In this document: positions 52,925-62,220 of the stretch, in pieces
Numbering within the stretch: the stretch's first letter is position 1
Layout: every line of letters starts with the position of its first letter
Assembly (NCBI GenBank): GCA_002280555.1
Contig: NCEE01000026.1
Span: 1 to 62,833, forward strand
Length of the DNA: 62,833 nucleotides
Direction of reading: 5' to 3'
Source of the DNA: Sphingomonas sp. 32-62-10
GTDB lineage: Bacteria; Pseudomonadota; Alphaproteobacteria; Sphingomonadales; Sphingomonadaceae
Position numbers and translations under genes: made by a program
The notes under the pieces: model-generated
What the model saw: the letters and a program-made list of their open reading frames with translations, nothing else
Database searches by the model: none
What the model was told of the DNA's origin: nothing

Positions 52925-52998
52925 GATGATGCGGCCCCGATAATGTGACGCGCTCATGGCAAATTCGGACGCGCCGGACCAGCCCCAATCCGGGTAAG

Positions 52999-53457
52999 TC
53001 AGTTCGGCAGTATCGCCATTTCAATTGTCGCGGTTTTCATTCCCGACAAACGCATCGCGTAACGACCAGGCAACAGATCGAACGTCACCATCTTGCGAAT
53101 ACCCGAACAAGCAGGCCCGTGACCGTGACCGGTCGAGACGAGCGTCGAGCCGCCCGACGCGACGTCGATCCAAGCCGCATTGCCAAGCGCGAGCGTGTAG
53201 CTGCCGGGGTTTGCAACCGTGATGAACAACGTCGCCGCCCGACCACCGCGTGCTGCTTCCGCCGCCGTCAGCCCTTTCAAACGTTCATGGCCCGCCACCG
53301 TGAATCGCTTCCCGATATTGGGCGCTGACGACAGCTCCCCCCAACCCGCGAGCGGGGCGGGCAACGCCAAGGGCGTTACCGGGCATGGCACCGGCGCGTG
53401 TGATGCGGTGGCCGCGACTTGAAGCATGAACAACAGGGCGTGGATCATCGGCATCAT
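52999..53457 (-). CDS. Secreted protein of unknown function
   Basis: A 152-residue protein with an N-terminal signal (MMPMIHALLFMLQVAATASHA). The body has an alternating beta pattern ending in GRYAMRLSGMKTATIEMAILPN, suggesting a small beta-sandwich. An HGHGPAC segment could bind metal. I do not recognise a family. It lies alone between fsa and priA. Confidence 0.65.
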   Translation of the reverse strand: MMPMIHALLFMLQVAATASHAPVPCPVTPLALPAPLAGWGELSSAPNIGKRFTVAGHERLKGLTAAEAARGGRAATLFITVANPGSYTLALGNAAWIDVASGGSTLVSTGHGHGPACSGIRKMVTFDLLPGRYAMRLSGMKTATIEMAILPN

Positions 53458-53580
53458 CTTTCACAAGCGGCGTGAAGCGTCACTATGTTTCACCATATAC
53501 GGCACCGAAGCCCGATTGCCAGTCGTAACACGTTGTTCAAGCCGCTTTGCCGCGCGCGCCGGAGCCCCCATAAAGACAGG

Positions 53581-55752
53581 ATGAACTCCCGCGCCCGCGT
53601 CATCATCATGAATTCTGCTCTCGGGCCGCTCGATTACCGTGTGCCGCAGGGAATGGACGTTGCGCCCGGATCGATCGTCGTCGCACCGCTCGGTCCGCGC
53701 CAGCTTATCGGGGTGGTGTGGGAAGCGGAGCGGATGCCGTCGGAAGCCGAGGTCGGCGACAATCGGCTGCGCAACCTGATCGCCACGGTCGACGCCCCAC
53801 CCATCCCTGCGCCGTTGCGCCGCCTGATCGAATGGACCGCGAGTTACTATCTCGCGCCGCCAGCGTCGGTGCTGCGGATGGCGCTCGCCTCCACCTCGGC
53901 GCTAGACGGTGCACGAACGGTGACGGAGTATCGCGCCACGGGTGAGATGCCAACACGCATGACACCGCAGCGCGCGCAGGCGCTCAACCGTATCGGTGAA
54001 CGGCAGGGTCTGATCCGCGAACTTGCCGCGGCCGCTGGGGTTACCGACGCGGTGATTCGTGGTCTGGTGAAGGCGGGCGCGATCGAAGCGGTCGAGGTCG
54101 CGATCGACAGCCCCTATCCGGAGCCCGAGCCCGATTTCGCCCAGCCCGCGCTATCCGCCGATCAAGCGGCTGCCGCAGCTGCCCTGTCGGCAGGGGTGAC
54201 CGACCGGCGCTTCGCCCCCACCCTGCTCGACGGCGTCACCGGGTCGGGCAAGACCGAGGTCTATTTCGAAGCGATCGCCGCTGCGATCCGCACCGGGCGA
54301 CAGACGCTGGTGCTCCTCCCCGAAATCGCGCTGACCGAGCCGTTCCTGACGCGTTTTGCTGCGCGGTTCGGGTGCGCGCCGGTGGCTTGGCATTCCGATC
54401 TGCGACAGTCGCAGCGCCGCCGTGCCTGGCGCGCGATTGCGAGCGGCGAGGCGCTGGTAACGGTGGGCGCGCGATCCGCCCTGTTCCTACCCTATGCCGA
54501 TCTGGGGCTGATCATCGTCGATGAAGCGCACGAGACGAGCTTCAAGCAGGAAGACGGGGTGCATTACCACGCCCGTGACGTGGCGGTGATGCGCGCCAAG
54601 TTCGAGGGCTGCCCGGTGGTGCTGGCATCGGCCACCCCGGCGATCGAGACGCGGCATCAGGTGGCGCTTGGCCGCTATGCCGAACTGAAGCTGCCGGGTC
54701 GTTATGGCACCGCGCAAATGCCAGTGATCGAAGCGATCGACCTGATCGCCGAACCGCCCGAGCGCGGTCGCTGGATCGCCCCCCGGCTGGTCCGCGCCAT
54801 CGATGAGACCCGCGCGCGGGGCGAGCAGGTGCTGCTGTTCCTCAACCGACGCGGCTATGCGCCACTCACCCTGTGCCGCACCTGCGGGCACCGCTTCCAA
54901 TGCCCCAATTGCACCGCCTGGATGGTCGAGCACCGTCTCGTCCGGCGCCTCGCCTGCCATCATTGCGGCCATGTCGAGCAGGTGCCCGAGGCATGCCCCG
55001 AATGCGGCAACCCCGATACACTCGTCGCCTGCGGGCCCGGGGTGGAACGCATCGCTGACGAGGTCGCGTTGTACTGGCCCGATGCCAAGCGCGCGGTGGT
55101 GACGTCCGATACGCTCTGGTCCCCCGCCAAAGCCGCCGAATTCGTCCAGCGGATGGAAGCAGGCGATATCGACATCGTGATCGGCACGCAGCTGGTGACC
55201 AAGGGCTATCATTTCCCCAATCTGACGCTGGTCGGCGTGATCGATGCCGATCTGGGGCTTGGCGGGGGTGATCTGCGCGCGGCGGAACGGACGTTTCAGC
55301 AGATCAGCCAGGTCGCAGGGCGCGCAGGGCGTGAACGCAAGCCCGGACATGTCTTCATCCAGACGCACAGTCCGCAGGCCGCTGTGATGCAGGCGCTGGT
55401 GAAGGGCGATGCCGATGCCTTCTATGCCGCCGAAACCGAGGCTAGGCGCGAGGCCGATGCGCCACCGTTTGGCCGCTATGCAGCGATTATCGTATCGTCG
55501 GAGGATCGCCAGGCCGCCGAAGACGTGGCGCGCGAGATCAAGCGGGCCGCGCCTGAATGCGACGGCATGTATGTCTATGGCCCCGCACCCGCGCCGCTGG
55601 CAATGCTGCGCGGGCGGCACCGCTTCCGGCTGCTTGTCCATGCCCGCCGCGCGCTCGACGTGCAGGACGTGATCCGCGCCTGGCTGGGTGGGCTCGGTTG
55701 GCCCGCAAAAGTACGTGTCGCCGTCGATGTCGATCCCTATAATTTTCTGTGA
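53581..55752 (+). CDS. priA: Primosomal replication restart helicase PriA
   Basis: A 3'-5' superfamily 2 helicase that restarts stalled forks, 723 residues. Walker A GVTGSGKT (about 218-225), DEAH (314-317), and a zinc-binding region with four CxxC pairs (CRTCGHRFQCPNC, CHHCGHVEQVPEACPECG). ATG 53581 is the first start that leads into the family N-terminus (RVIIMNSALGPLDYRV). Confidence 0.96.
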   Translation: MNSRARVIIMNSALGPLDYRVPQGMDVAPGSIVVAPLGPRQLIGVVWEAERMPSEAEVGDNRLRNLIATVDAPPIPAPLRRLIEWTASYYLAPPASVLRMALASTSALDGARTVTEYRATGEMPTRMTPQRAQALNRIGERQGLIRELAAAAGVTDAVIRGLVKAGAIEAVEVAIDSPYPEPEPDFAQPALSADQAAAAAALSAGVTDRRFAPTLLDGVTGSGKTEVYFEAIAAAIRTGRQTLVLLPEIALTEPFLTRFAARFGCAPVAWHSDLRQSQRRRAWRAIASGEALVTVGARSALFLPYADLGLIIVDEAHETSFKQEDGVHYHARDVAVMRAKFEGCPVVLASATPAIETRHQVALGRYAELKLPGRYGTAQMPVIEAIDLIAEPPERGRWIAPRLVRAIDETRARGEQVLLFLNRRGYAPLTLCRTCGHRFQCPNCTAWMVEHRLVRRLACHHCGHVEQVPEACPECGNPDTLVACGPGVERIADEVALYWPDAKRAVVTSDTLWSPAKAAEFVQRMEAGDIDIVIGTQLVTKGYHFPNLTLVGVIDADLGLGGGDLRAAERTFQQISQVAGRAGRERKPGHVFIQTHSPQAAVMQALVKGDADAFYAAETEARREADAPPFGRYAAIIVSSEDRQAAEDVAREIKRAAPECDGMYVYGPAPAPLAMLRGRHRFRLLVHARRALDVQDVIRAWLGGLGWPAKVRVAVDVDPYNFL

Positions 55753-55817
55753 TCCTGCCTTATGGACGCCATCGGGCCCGGGCATGCTTGTCGAAGGCCC
55801 TTCGATAGAGTGATCCG

Positions 55818-57362
55818 ATGATCCGACTGATCCTGTTTCTGGCAATGCTTATAACGGCGACGGCGCCTGCGCGAGCCGATGACATTTCGGCGGCGGCGCG
55901 GGGCGTGGTGCGTGTTGTGACGATCGCATCGGCGGAAGGCGAAGTTGTCGGCTTCGGGCATGGCAGCGGCTTTGCCGTCTCCCCCAACCGGATCGTCACC
56001 AACGCGCATGTGGTGGAACTTGCAGCGCGGTACCCCGACAATGTGGTGATCGGCGTTGTCCCGTCGGAAGGCGATAAATCCTATCAGGGCAAGCTGATCG
56101 CCTATGATGCGCAGCGCGATCTCGCACTGATCGAGTTTACCGGCACGCGCCTGCCCCCGCTCACATTCTACCCCGGTGCTGCGACCGATGGCGAGGCCGT
56201 GATCGCACTTGGCTACCCCGGAAATGTCGATGTCGCGACCGCGCAAAGTGCCGCCGATTTCATCAAGCCGCTTGGCCCGGTGCGGTCGCAAGGCGGGTTT
56301 TCGGGCACGCGCAAACTGACCGGTGTCGACGTGCTGCTGCATACAGCCGGCATCGCGCGCGGCAATTCGGGCGGTCCGCTGCTCGATATCTGTGGTCGGG
56401 TGATTGGCGCCAATTCGGCGATCACCAAGGCCGAGGAAGGCGATTCGAGCTTCGGCTTTGCCGTCGCCAATTCCGAAATCGCGGCATTCCTGAAAGAGGC
56501 CAAACAGAGTTTTGCGCAAACCAGTGCGCCGTGCATTAGTGCCGAGGAACGGCTGCGGCAGGGCCAGGATGCGCAGGTCCGATCCGCCGAGGCGCGCGCC
56601 GCCGATGCGCAGGCCGCCGCCATGCGGGAGGCTTTGCAGCGCGAGGTTGCGCTCGACAAGGCCCGGATCGAAGCCGAGCGGCGGCGCGAAAATGTGATCG
56701 CGATTGCCGGACTGTTGCTGGTGATCGGCGCGCTTGGCATCGGCGGGGCGGGCATCCTGGAATCGCGGCGGCGGCGACAGGGCGCGATCTGGACAGGCGC
56801 CGCAGGCGTGCTGTTGATCATCGCCGCCGCAGTTGTGTTCCTCACCCGGCCGTACGGCGACGTTACCCTCGCCGTGCCGCCGCCCGACACGGCCCCCAGC
56901 GCCACCGTGCAGGCGAGTTTCGGCAAGATGCTGTGCCGGATTGCGCCCGACCGCAGCCGGATCAACCTGTCCAATCCCGCCGACGTCACGATCGACTGGC
57001 AGCCCGATGGCTGCATGAACGGGCGAACGCAATATGCCGAAAACGGCGCCAAGTGGGAACGCATCCTGGTGCCGAATGACGAGCAGACCGTATCCGTGCT
57101 CGAATATGATCTGGCGACACGCAGCTATTCGGAAAGCCGTTACCTGCTTTCAGCCGCGCAGATGAAAAAGGCGCGGTCGCTGCGGGGGGCGGTGAAGCAA
57201 AAGGCCTGCACGACCAGCGAAGCCGAGCGCCAACTGCTGTCGCGCCAGCAAACCGCAATCCGCGCCGCGCTGCCCGCCCGCCCCGACGAGTGGCTGGTCT
57301 ATGATTGCGCGCCGGCGCCCGCGGATACCCCAAAGGGAGCAGCGCCGTCGGCGGCATCGTGA
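55818..57362 (+). CDS. Membrane-anchored trypsin-like serine protease
   Basis: A 514-residue exported protein with a signal peptide (to about 20). The trypsin-like domain has catalytic H64 (TNAHVV), D101 (DLALIEF) and S184 (GNSGGPL). An Ala/Glu/Arg-rich helical segment (about 240-295) follows, then two membrane segments at about 300-320 and 330-350, and a C-terminal region of about 160 residues of unknown fold. No PDZ domain is seen, so it is not a standard DegP/HtrA. Its end overlaps a convergent CPBP protease gene by 64 bp. Confidence 0.82.
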   Translation: MIRLILFLAMLITATAPARADDISAAARGVVRVVTIASAEGEVVGFGHGSGFAVSPNRIVTNAHVVELAARYPDNVVIGVVPSEGDKSYQGKLIAYDAQRDLALIEFTGTRLPPLTFYPGAATDGEAVIALGYPGNVDVATAQSAADFIKPLGPVRSQGGFSGTRKLTGVDVLLHTAGIARGNSGGPLLDICGRVIGANSAITKAEEGDSSFGFAVANSEIAAFLKEAKQSFAQTSAPCISAEERLRQGQDAQVRSAEARAADAQAAAMREALQREVALDKARIEAERRRENVIAIAGLLLVIGALGIGGAGILESRRRRQGAIWTGAAGVLLIIAAAVVFLTRPYGDVTLAVPPPDTAPSATVQASFGKMLCRIAPDRSRINLSNPADVTIDWQPDGCMNGRTQYAENGAKWERILVPNDEQTVSVLEYDLATRSYSESRYLLSAAQMKKARSLRGAVKQKACTTSEAERQLLSRQQTAIRAALPARPDEWLVYDCAPAPADTPKGAAPSAAS

Positions 57363-58234
57363 CGGCGCGCCCAGTAAGGCTTCATCACTTGCCCCCGCCG
57401 CGCGGCGACGACCAGTAACGCGATCCCGAAAGCTGTGCAGATCAGCATCGCAGGCAGCGATGCCTCTGCGCCGAAATCGCCCCCGGTTAGCAGTTCCGGA
57501 CCGGTGATGCGCGGGACCAACAGGCCCTTTACCTCGAAACCCGATACCGCGATCCCATAAATACCGCCCTGAGTGAAGTTCCACGCAGCGTGAAGCCCGA
57601 TCGCTGCCCAAAGCCGCCGTGTCACCATATAAATCGCCGCGAGCATCACCCCGGCCTCGATCGCGATCGCAGCACCGGCGAGCGCGCTGGCATTGGGATT
57701 GCCGAGATGCAGCGCCCCAAACAGCGCCGCCGACAGCACCAGCGCCACCCAACTGCCCAGCCAATTCTCGATGATCCGGAAAAACAGCCCGCGCAGCATG
57801 ATCTCTTCGGTCACGCCCGACACGATTGAGATACCGATGATCGGATAGAGCACGCTCAACGGCTGGGTACCGACGACTTCATAGGCACCGGCCAGCGCCA
57901 TCACCGCCACCACCGACGAAAACAGCACCACCCCAATCGCGAGCCCTGCCAGCAATTCGACCAGTGCACCTTTCAGCGACAAGTCGGTAACCTGGCGATG
58001 CTCGACCAGACGCCCGAAACCGATATAGGCGATGACGAACACCGCCGCGACAATCGATCCGCCAACGATCGCCCATTGCCCGTCACTCCGCGCGCCAACT
58101 GCAGCGGCAAGGCCAGTCGCGATCACGCTGGCCCCCGCCATCACCCCAAATGCGACGATCAGAGTCATCGGCGGAAAGTGAATAATCCGCCAGACGAGGC
58201 TCTTGCCGCGCGGCTTGGTTGCGATGTCGTCCAT
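57299..58234 (-). CDS. CPBP-family intramembrane glutamic endopeptidase
   Basis: A multi-pass membrane protein of the Abi/CaaX-like protease family, 311 residues. Motif 1 is EEIMLR (E143, E144, R148), motif 2 FGALHLGN, and motif 3 LHAAWNF. About seven or eight membrane segments. The C-terminal 30 residues are Ala-rich and overlap the serine protease gene on the other strand. Confidence 0.88.
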   Translation of the reverse strand: MDDIATKPRGKSLVWRIIHFPPMTLIVAFGVMAGASVIATGLAAAVGARSDGQWAIVGGSIVAAVFVIAYIGFGRLVEHRQVTDLSLKGALVELLAGLAIGVVLFSSVVAVMALAGAYEVVGTQPLSVLYPIIGISIVSGVTEEIMLRGLFFRIIENWLGSWVALVLSAALFGALHLGNPNASALAGAAIAIEAGVMLAAIYMVTRRLWAAIGLHAAWNFTQGGIYGIAVSGFEVKGLLVPRITGPELLTGGDFGAEASLPAMLICTAFGIALLVVAARRGQVMKPYWARRHDAADGAAPFGVSAGAGAQS

Positions 58235-58291
58235 ACTTCCCCCAGAGTTGCGCGCGCAGCGTAGCGGTCGCTCTCTACGGGTAAAGCCCTT

Positions 58292-58762
58292 TCAGCCGCG
58301 ATCGATACGGGCAGCGAAGCATCCATGCGCGGCATTGTGGGCGTGGAGGTATGCGATGGCAGGATCGGCGAATAGCTGTTCGATCTTCTCCCCTGCGTCG
58401 TTCGCCAAAGCGAGCGCGGCGTTGCGTAGCATACCGGCTTCGTCGAACGCCCTCAGCGCGATCGGTCGGTTGGCGAATACGGGAGGTAGCGCATTTTCCA
58501 GCGCAGCCGCCCGTGTCGCGCGCTCACGGACATAGATCGCGTAGCGATTGCGATAGGGCGAGCCCACCGCGTGATCCTCAAAATTCAGCAGGATCACCGG
58601 TTCGCCGACCTCGGCATCTTCAAGGGTGATCCGGCACGGGTAGCCGGGCTTGTGATCGGCCTTCACGCGGACGGCGCCAATCTCGGCCAGTTCTGCGTCG
58701 CTGCGTCCGATCAAGTTCGCGAAACGCTCAATTGGCAATCCATTGATGCGATAGCTCGTCAT
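58292..58762 (-). CDS. DUF1203 family protein
   Basis: A 156-residue cytosolic protein that matches the DUF1203 pattern (GYPCRITLEDAEVGEPVILLNFEDHAVGSPYRNRYAIYVRE). Function unknown. ATG 58762 overlaps the ada stop (ATGA), so it is translationally coupled and may be co-induced by alkylation damage. Confidence 0.85.
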   Translation of the reverse strand: MTSYRINGLPIERFANLIGRSDAELAEIGAVRVKADHKPGYPCRITLEDAEVGEPVILLNFEDHAVGSPYRNRYAIYVRERATRAAALENALPPVFANRPIALRAFDEAGMLRNAALALANDAGEKIEQLFADPAIAYLHAHNAAHGCFAARIDRG

Positions 58763-59793
58763 TTCACGCTCTCCCGGTCCAACAAGACAACCTTGCGATC
58801 GACCCCATATGCATAGCCGCCCATCGTGCCGTCACTGCGCTGGGCGCGGTGGCAGGGGATGATGACCGCGAGATGGTTTGCTCCACATGCGGTTCCTGCG
58901 GCGCGAACCGCGCTGGGGTTGCCCGCCATCGCGGCGAGCTGGCTGTAGCTGCGGGTTTCACCGGCGGGAATCTGGCGCAGTGCCTGCCAGATCGCCTCCT
59001 GAAACGCGGTGCCGCGCACGTCCATCGGCAGATCGATATCGCGATCGGGCGATTCGACGCTGTCCACGACTTGCGCTGCCAGATCAGCGAGCGCCGATCC
59101 ACCAGGCAGGATCTCCGCCTGAGGGAAGCGCAACCGCAGCGCCGCCTCGCCCTCATCGAACGATACCCGACACAGCCCCTTGTCGGTCGCTGCGACGAGC
59201 AGCGCCCCAAGGCTGGTATCGACGATCACCCAGCGGATCGTCGCCCCTGCCCCGCCGCGCTTCCACGCGCTCGGCGTCATGCCAAGTCGCTTGCCTGCGC
59301 CTTCGTAGAACCGGCTGGGGGCCGAATAGCCGGCCTCGTAAATCGCCTCGGTCACGCTGGTCTCCTTCATCAATGCCTGCGCCGCCGCCCGCGCTTTCAA
59401 CCCACGCGCATAGGCGGCGGGGGTCACGCCGGTCGCGCGTTTGAACAACCGGTGGAAATGATGCGGTGCATAGCCGACCATCGCCGCCAGCTCGTCGAGC
59501 CCGAGCGTCTCCTCTGCCCCCTCGATCAGCGCAACGGCGCGAGCGACCGCGACCCGGTCACGCCCGACCTCATCGGGCTTGCAGCGCAGGCAGGCACGAA
59601 ACCCCGCCGCCGCCGCCTCGGCGCCATCGCGGTAGAACACGACATTCTCGCGCCTGGGATGCCGCGCCGGGCAGCTTGGCTTGCAATAGATGCCGGTGCT
59701 CAGCACCGCGCCGACGAAACGGCCATCGCTGTGCCGGTCGCGGGCGATGAAGGCGGCCCAGGCCGAGTCGGGATCAATGGTCTCAGTGCTCAT
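58759..59793 (-). CDS. ada: Ada-type bifunctional alkylation-response regulator and methyltransferase
   Basis: A 344-residue protein with three parts: an N-terminal Ada zinc domain with Cys ligands C37, C41, C68 and C71 (YCKPSCPARHPRRENVVFY...ACLRC), an AraC-type HTH (TLGLDELAAMVGYAPHHFHRLFKRATGVTPAAYAR), and a C-terminal O6-alkylguanine methyltransferase with active C314 (PCHR). It repairs DNA methylation and activates its own regulon. ATG 59793 is chosen because the longer frame is non-homologous. Followed by DUF1203. Confidence 0.95.
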   Translation of the reverse strand: MSTETIDPDSAWAAFIARDRHSDGRFVGAVLSTGIYCKPSCPARHPRRENVVFYRDGAEAAAAGFRACLRCKPDEVGRDRVAVARAVALIEGAEETLGLDELAAMVGYAPHHFHRLFKRATGVTPAAYARGLKARAAAQALMKETSVTEAIYEAGYSAPSRFYEGAGKRLGMTPSAWKRGGAGATIRWVIVDTSLGALLVAATDKGLCRVSFDEGEAALRLRFPQAEILPGGSALADLAAQVVDSVESPDRDIDLPMDVRGTAFQEAIWQALRQIPAGETRSYSQLAAMAGNPSAVRAAGTACGANHLAVIIPCHRAQRSDGTMGGYAYGVDRKVVLLDRESVK

Positions 59794-59914
59794 GCCGTCG
59801 ATATAGGCGCGCTGCGCGGCCGCTCCATCCCGCGCGTTGCGATCAAAACAGCCGCCGATTCGGAGATCGCAACCCCTTGCGGCTCCTTCATAAATCACTT
59901 TTTCGACGGAAGGT

Positions 59915-59959
59915 CTTGACGTAATAAATCATTTAATTTATGTTTTACGTAAATTAAAT
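59915..59959 (+). promoter_or_regulatory. Promoter with palindromic operator of the XRE/DUF2975 operon
   Basis: A -35 box TTGACG (59915-59920), 17 nt, then -10 TATGTT (59938-59943). A perfect 11-bp inverted repeat CATTTAATTTA (59929-59939)/TAAATTAAATG (59949-59959) covers the -10 and the transcription start. The stretch is strikingly A+T-rich. It is likely bound by the XRE regulator at the end of the operon. Confidence 0.65.
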
Positions 59960-59971
59960 GAGGATACGCAA

Positions 59972-60190
59972 ATGCAACATGGAAAGTCGACTTATCCGGA
60001 ACGCCAGTTTCGCGGTAGCTGGACGGGCTTTTCGCTCTCCCTTTGCGCGGTCGCGGTCGTGGCGGCGCTTGTCTGGGGCAACGGCAACACGCCTTTCCCC
60101 AAGGCCAGTTCGGCAAGTCCGCGCCTGCATACCGAAATTTCGATCGGCAGCGGCTCGCTGCAGGTCAGCTTCAACTTCAACATCAATTGA
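59972..60190 (+). CDS. Small single-pass membrane protein, function unknown
   Basis: 72 residues. A basic N-terminus, one hydrophobic segment (GFSLSLCAVAVVAALVWG), then an exposed Ser/Asn-rich tail ending SGSLQVSFNFNIN. GAGG lies 9 nt before the ATG. It is the first gene of a three-gene operon with DUF2975 and an XRE regulator. No family recognised. Confidence 0.6.
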   Translation: MQHGKSTYPERQFRGSWTGFSLSLCAVAVVAALVWGNGNTPFPKASSASPRLHTEISIGSGSLQVSFNFNIN

Positions 60191-60201
60191 AAGGACGCAT
60201 C

Positions 60202-60702
60202 ATGAAAGCATTGGCCATCGACCGGCTGCACGCCGAAAGCCAGCGGCTGAAAAGCCTCTTCGGATGGGCGGTTGGGGTTGGCGCCTTCCTGCTCTTTAGC
60301 CAGATCCTCTATGTGCCGCTCAAAGGCCTGATCTTTGCGATCGGCACACCTGATATGGTCGGCGCTTCGGCAATGATTATGGAAACCGCCGTCAGGTCGC
60401 TTCCCGCAGTTGCGCTGATTGCCGCGCTCTGGACGGCCCGGCAGCTCTTTGAGGTCTATTCGGGCGGGACAATCCTTTCCGCGCGCGGCGGCCGACTAAT
60501 CGGTCGTGTCGGCGACTGGCTGACGGTCAGCGCGATCCTTGCACTCGCGGTTGGCCCCGCCAACGACCGGATGGACGCGGTGACGGGCGCTTACATCACT
60601 ACCCAGATCGCGCTGATCTGCGTCGGCCTCGCGATCAGGCTGCTTGGCCGGGTTCAGGCAGTTGCCGCCGATATTGCCGCCGATCACGCGCAGATCGTCT
60701 GA
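60202..60702 (+). CDS. DUF2975 membrane protein
   Basis: 166 residues with four predicted membrane segments and the DUF2975 pattern (RSLPAVALIAALWTARQLFEVYSGGTILSARGGRLIGRVGDWL). In many bacteria DUF2975 proteins are paired with a YozG-like XRE regulator, and here the regulator follows 3 bp later. They are thought to act as a membrane partner of the regulator. Confidence 0.85.
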   Translation: MKALAIDRLHAESQRLKSLFGWAVGVGAFLLFSQILYVPLKGLIFAIGTPDMVGASAMIMETAVRSLPAVALIAALWTARQLFEVYSGGTILSARGGRLIGRVGDWLTVSAILALAVGPANDRMDAVTGAYITTQIALICVGLAIRLLGRVQAVAADIAADHAQIV

Positions 60703-60705
60703 GCC

Positions 60706-60924
60706 ATGCCGATCATCGTTACCCTCGACGTCATGCTCGCGCGGCGAAAGATGCGCGCCAAGGACCTCGCCCAGCGGATCGACATCAGCGAGAGCAACCT
60801 GTCGCTGCTGCGATCGGGCAAGGTTAAGGGCATCCGTTTCGAGACGCTCGAAAAGCTGTGCCAGGAGCTTGATTGCAAGCCGGCCGACCTGCTCGATTAC
60901 GAGGATGAAGGCGGAATCGTCTGA
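60706..60924 (+). CDS. YozG-like XRE-family HTH regulator
   Basis: A 72-residue, single-domain Cro/C1 helix-turn-helix (RMRAKDLAQRIDISESNLSLLRSGKVKGIRFETLEKLCQELDCKPADLLDY, with M for the first R). It is the third gene of the operon. It probably binds the palindrome at 59929-59959 and controls its own operon. Confidence 0.9.
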   Translation: MPIIVTLDVMLARRKMRAKDLAQRIDISESNLSLLRSGKVKGIRFETLEKLCQELDCKPADLLDYEDEGGIV

Positions 60925-60949
60925 CGCCCAGCGCGGCTGGCGGCTGCGA

Positions 60950-62182
60950 TCAAACCGCCGCCGCCTCCCCGCCATGACGCAGCATCGTGACGATCAACGC
61001 CAGCCACGCAAGGAACAGCAATATCGCCGCCAGCAGGAACGGCGCGCCGGGGAAGTACAGCCCCTTCACATCAGCAAAGGCGCCAAAAACGCCGGTCATG
61101 ATCGGCGGGCCGATGATCGAGGTAAGACTGATCACGCTGGCAATCGCACCCTGCAGCTCGCCTTGCGCGTCGTCGGGCACGCGCAGCGTCATCATCTGCT
61201 GCATCGCCGGAAAAGTGACGCCCGCCAACGCACCGACGACCATGCCGATAAGCAGGACGGCCGTATTCGGGGCAGTCGCCAAAATCAGATAGGATGGCAG
61301 GCCACATCCAAGCCCCACCACCGCCGTGCGCCGCGCCCCGAATCGCTTGACCAGCGGCCCGACCGCGAAACCCTGCGCACCCGCCATCATGATGCCGAAC
61401 AACGCGATCGTAATGCCGATAACCAAAGGGCTCCACCCAAAGCGGGCGATCCCTTGAAAGCTCCACACCGAAAGCTGCGATTGCGCCGCGAGCTGCATGA
61501 ACAAAATCGTCACCAGACACCCGATCACCAGCGGCATCCGCGCCATCTGCACAACACTGCCGACCGGGTTGGCGCGAAGGATGGAAAAGGCGCGGCGGCG
61601 ATCAGGCGGCAGCGTTTCCTTCAGCACAAACCAGCCGATCAGCGCGCCCGTGAGTGCAACGCCGCTCGCCGCCATGAACGGCACCCGCTCGCCCAGCCCG
61701 CCGAGCAAGCCGCCAATGCCGGGTCCGAGAACGAACCCTGCCGCCCCCGCCCCGCCCAGCGCGCCGAAGGCCCGCCCGCGCTCGGCCGGCGGGACGATAT
61801 CGGCAATGCAGCTATTGGCGGCCGTAAAGGTAGCGCCCATGATTCCGGAAATGACCCGGCCCAGGAACAACCATGCAAGCGTCGGCGCCCAGGCCATAAG
61901 CGCATAATCGATCCCCAGCGCGAACAGCGTCAGCAGCAATACAGGCCGCCGCCCAAACCGATCGCTCAGTCCACCGATCACCGGCGCGAACAGGAACTGC
62001 ATCACGGCATAGGCAAACAACAGCCACCCGCCGATCTCCGCGGCGCGGTCGATCGTCACGTCGCTGAGCGAGATGATGAGTCGCGGCATCACCGGCAGGA
62101 TCAGCCCCAGCCCGGCAATGTCGACAAACACGATCATCGCGACCAGCGCGAGAACCGAGCGGTTTGATCCGCCTTCGGTCAT
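60950..62182 (-). CDS. TetA-type MFS multidrug/tetracycline exporter
   Basis: A 410-residue major-facilitator protein with 12 membrane segments. The MFS motif A reads GGLSDRFGRRPVLL after helix 2, and GRVISGIMGATFTAANSCIADI is typical of the TCR/Tet subfamily. The substrate is unknown; chromosomal members often have other substrates. No TetR-type gene is adjacent. Confidence 0.85.
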   Translation of the reverse strand: MTEGGSNRSVLALVAMIVFVDIAGLGLILPVMPRLIISLSDVTIDRAAEIGGWLLFAYAVMQFLFAPVIGGLSDRFGRRPVLLLTLFALGIDYALMAWAPTLAWLFLGRVISGIMGATFTAANSCIADIVPPAERGRAFGALGGAGAAGFVLGPGIGGLLGGLGERVPFMAASGVALTGALIGWFVLKETLPPDRRRAFSILRANPVGSVVQMARMPLVIGCLVTILFMQLAAQSQLSVWSFQGIARFGWSPLVIGITIALFGIMMAGAQGFAVGPLVKRFGARRTAVVGLGCGLPSYLILATAPNTAVLLIGMVVGALAGVTFPAMQQMMTLRVPDDAQGELQGAIASVISLTSIIGPPIMTGVFGAFADVKGLYFPGAPFLLAAILLFLAWLALIVTMLRHGGEAAAV

Positions 62183-62220
62183 TCGTCCCCCAATGAACGG
62201 CTAAAGTACTAAGGTTAGGC

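Noticed and set aside
54487..55845. Long minus-strand open frame antisense to priA
   Set aside because: His/Gly/Asp-rich shadow composition with no motifs; priA is certain.
60644..62167. Long plus-strand open frame antisense to the MFS transporter
   Set aside because: Arg/Gln/His-rich shadow translation without motifs; the 12-helix transporter is on the minus strand.
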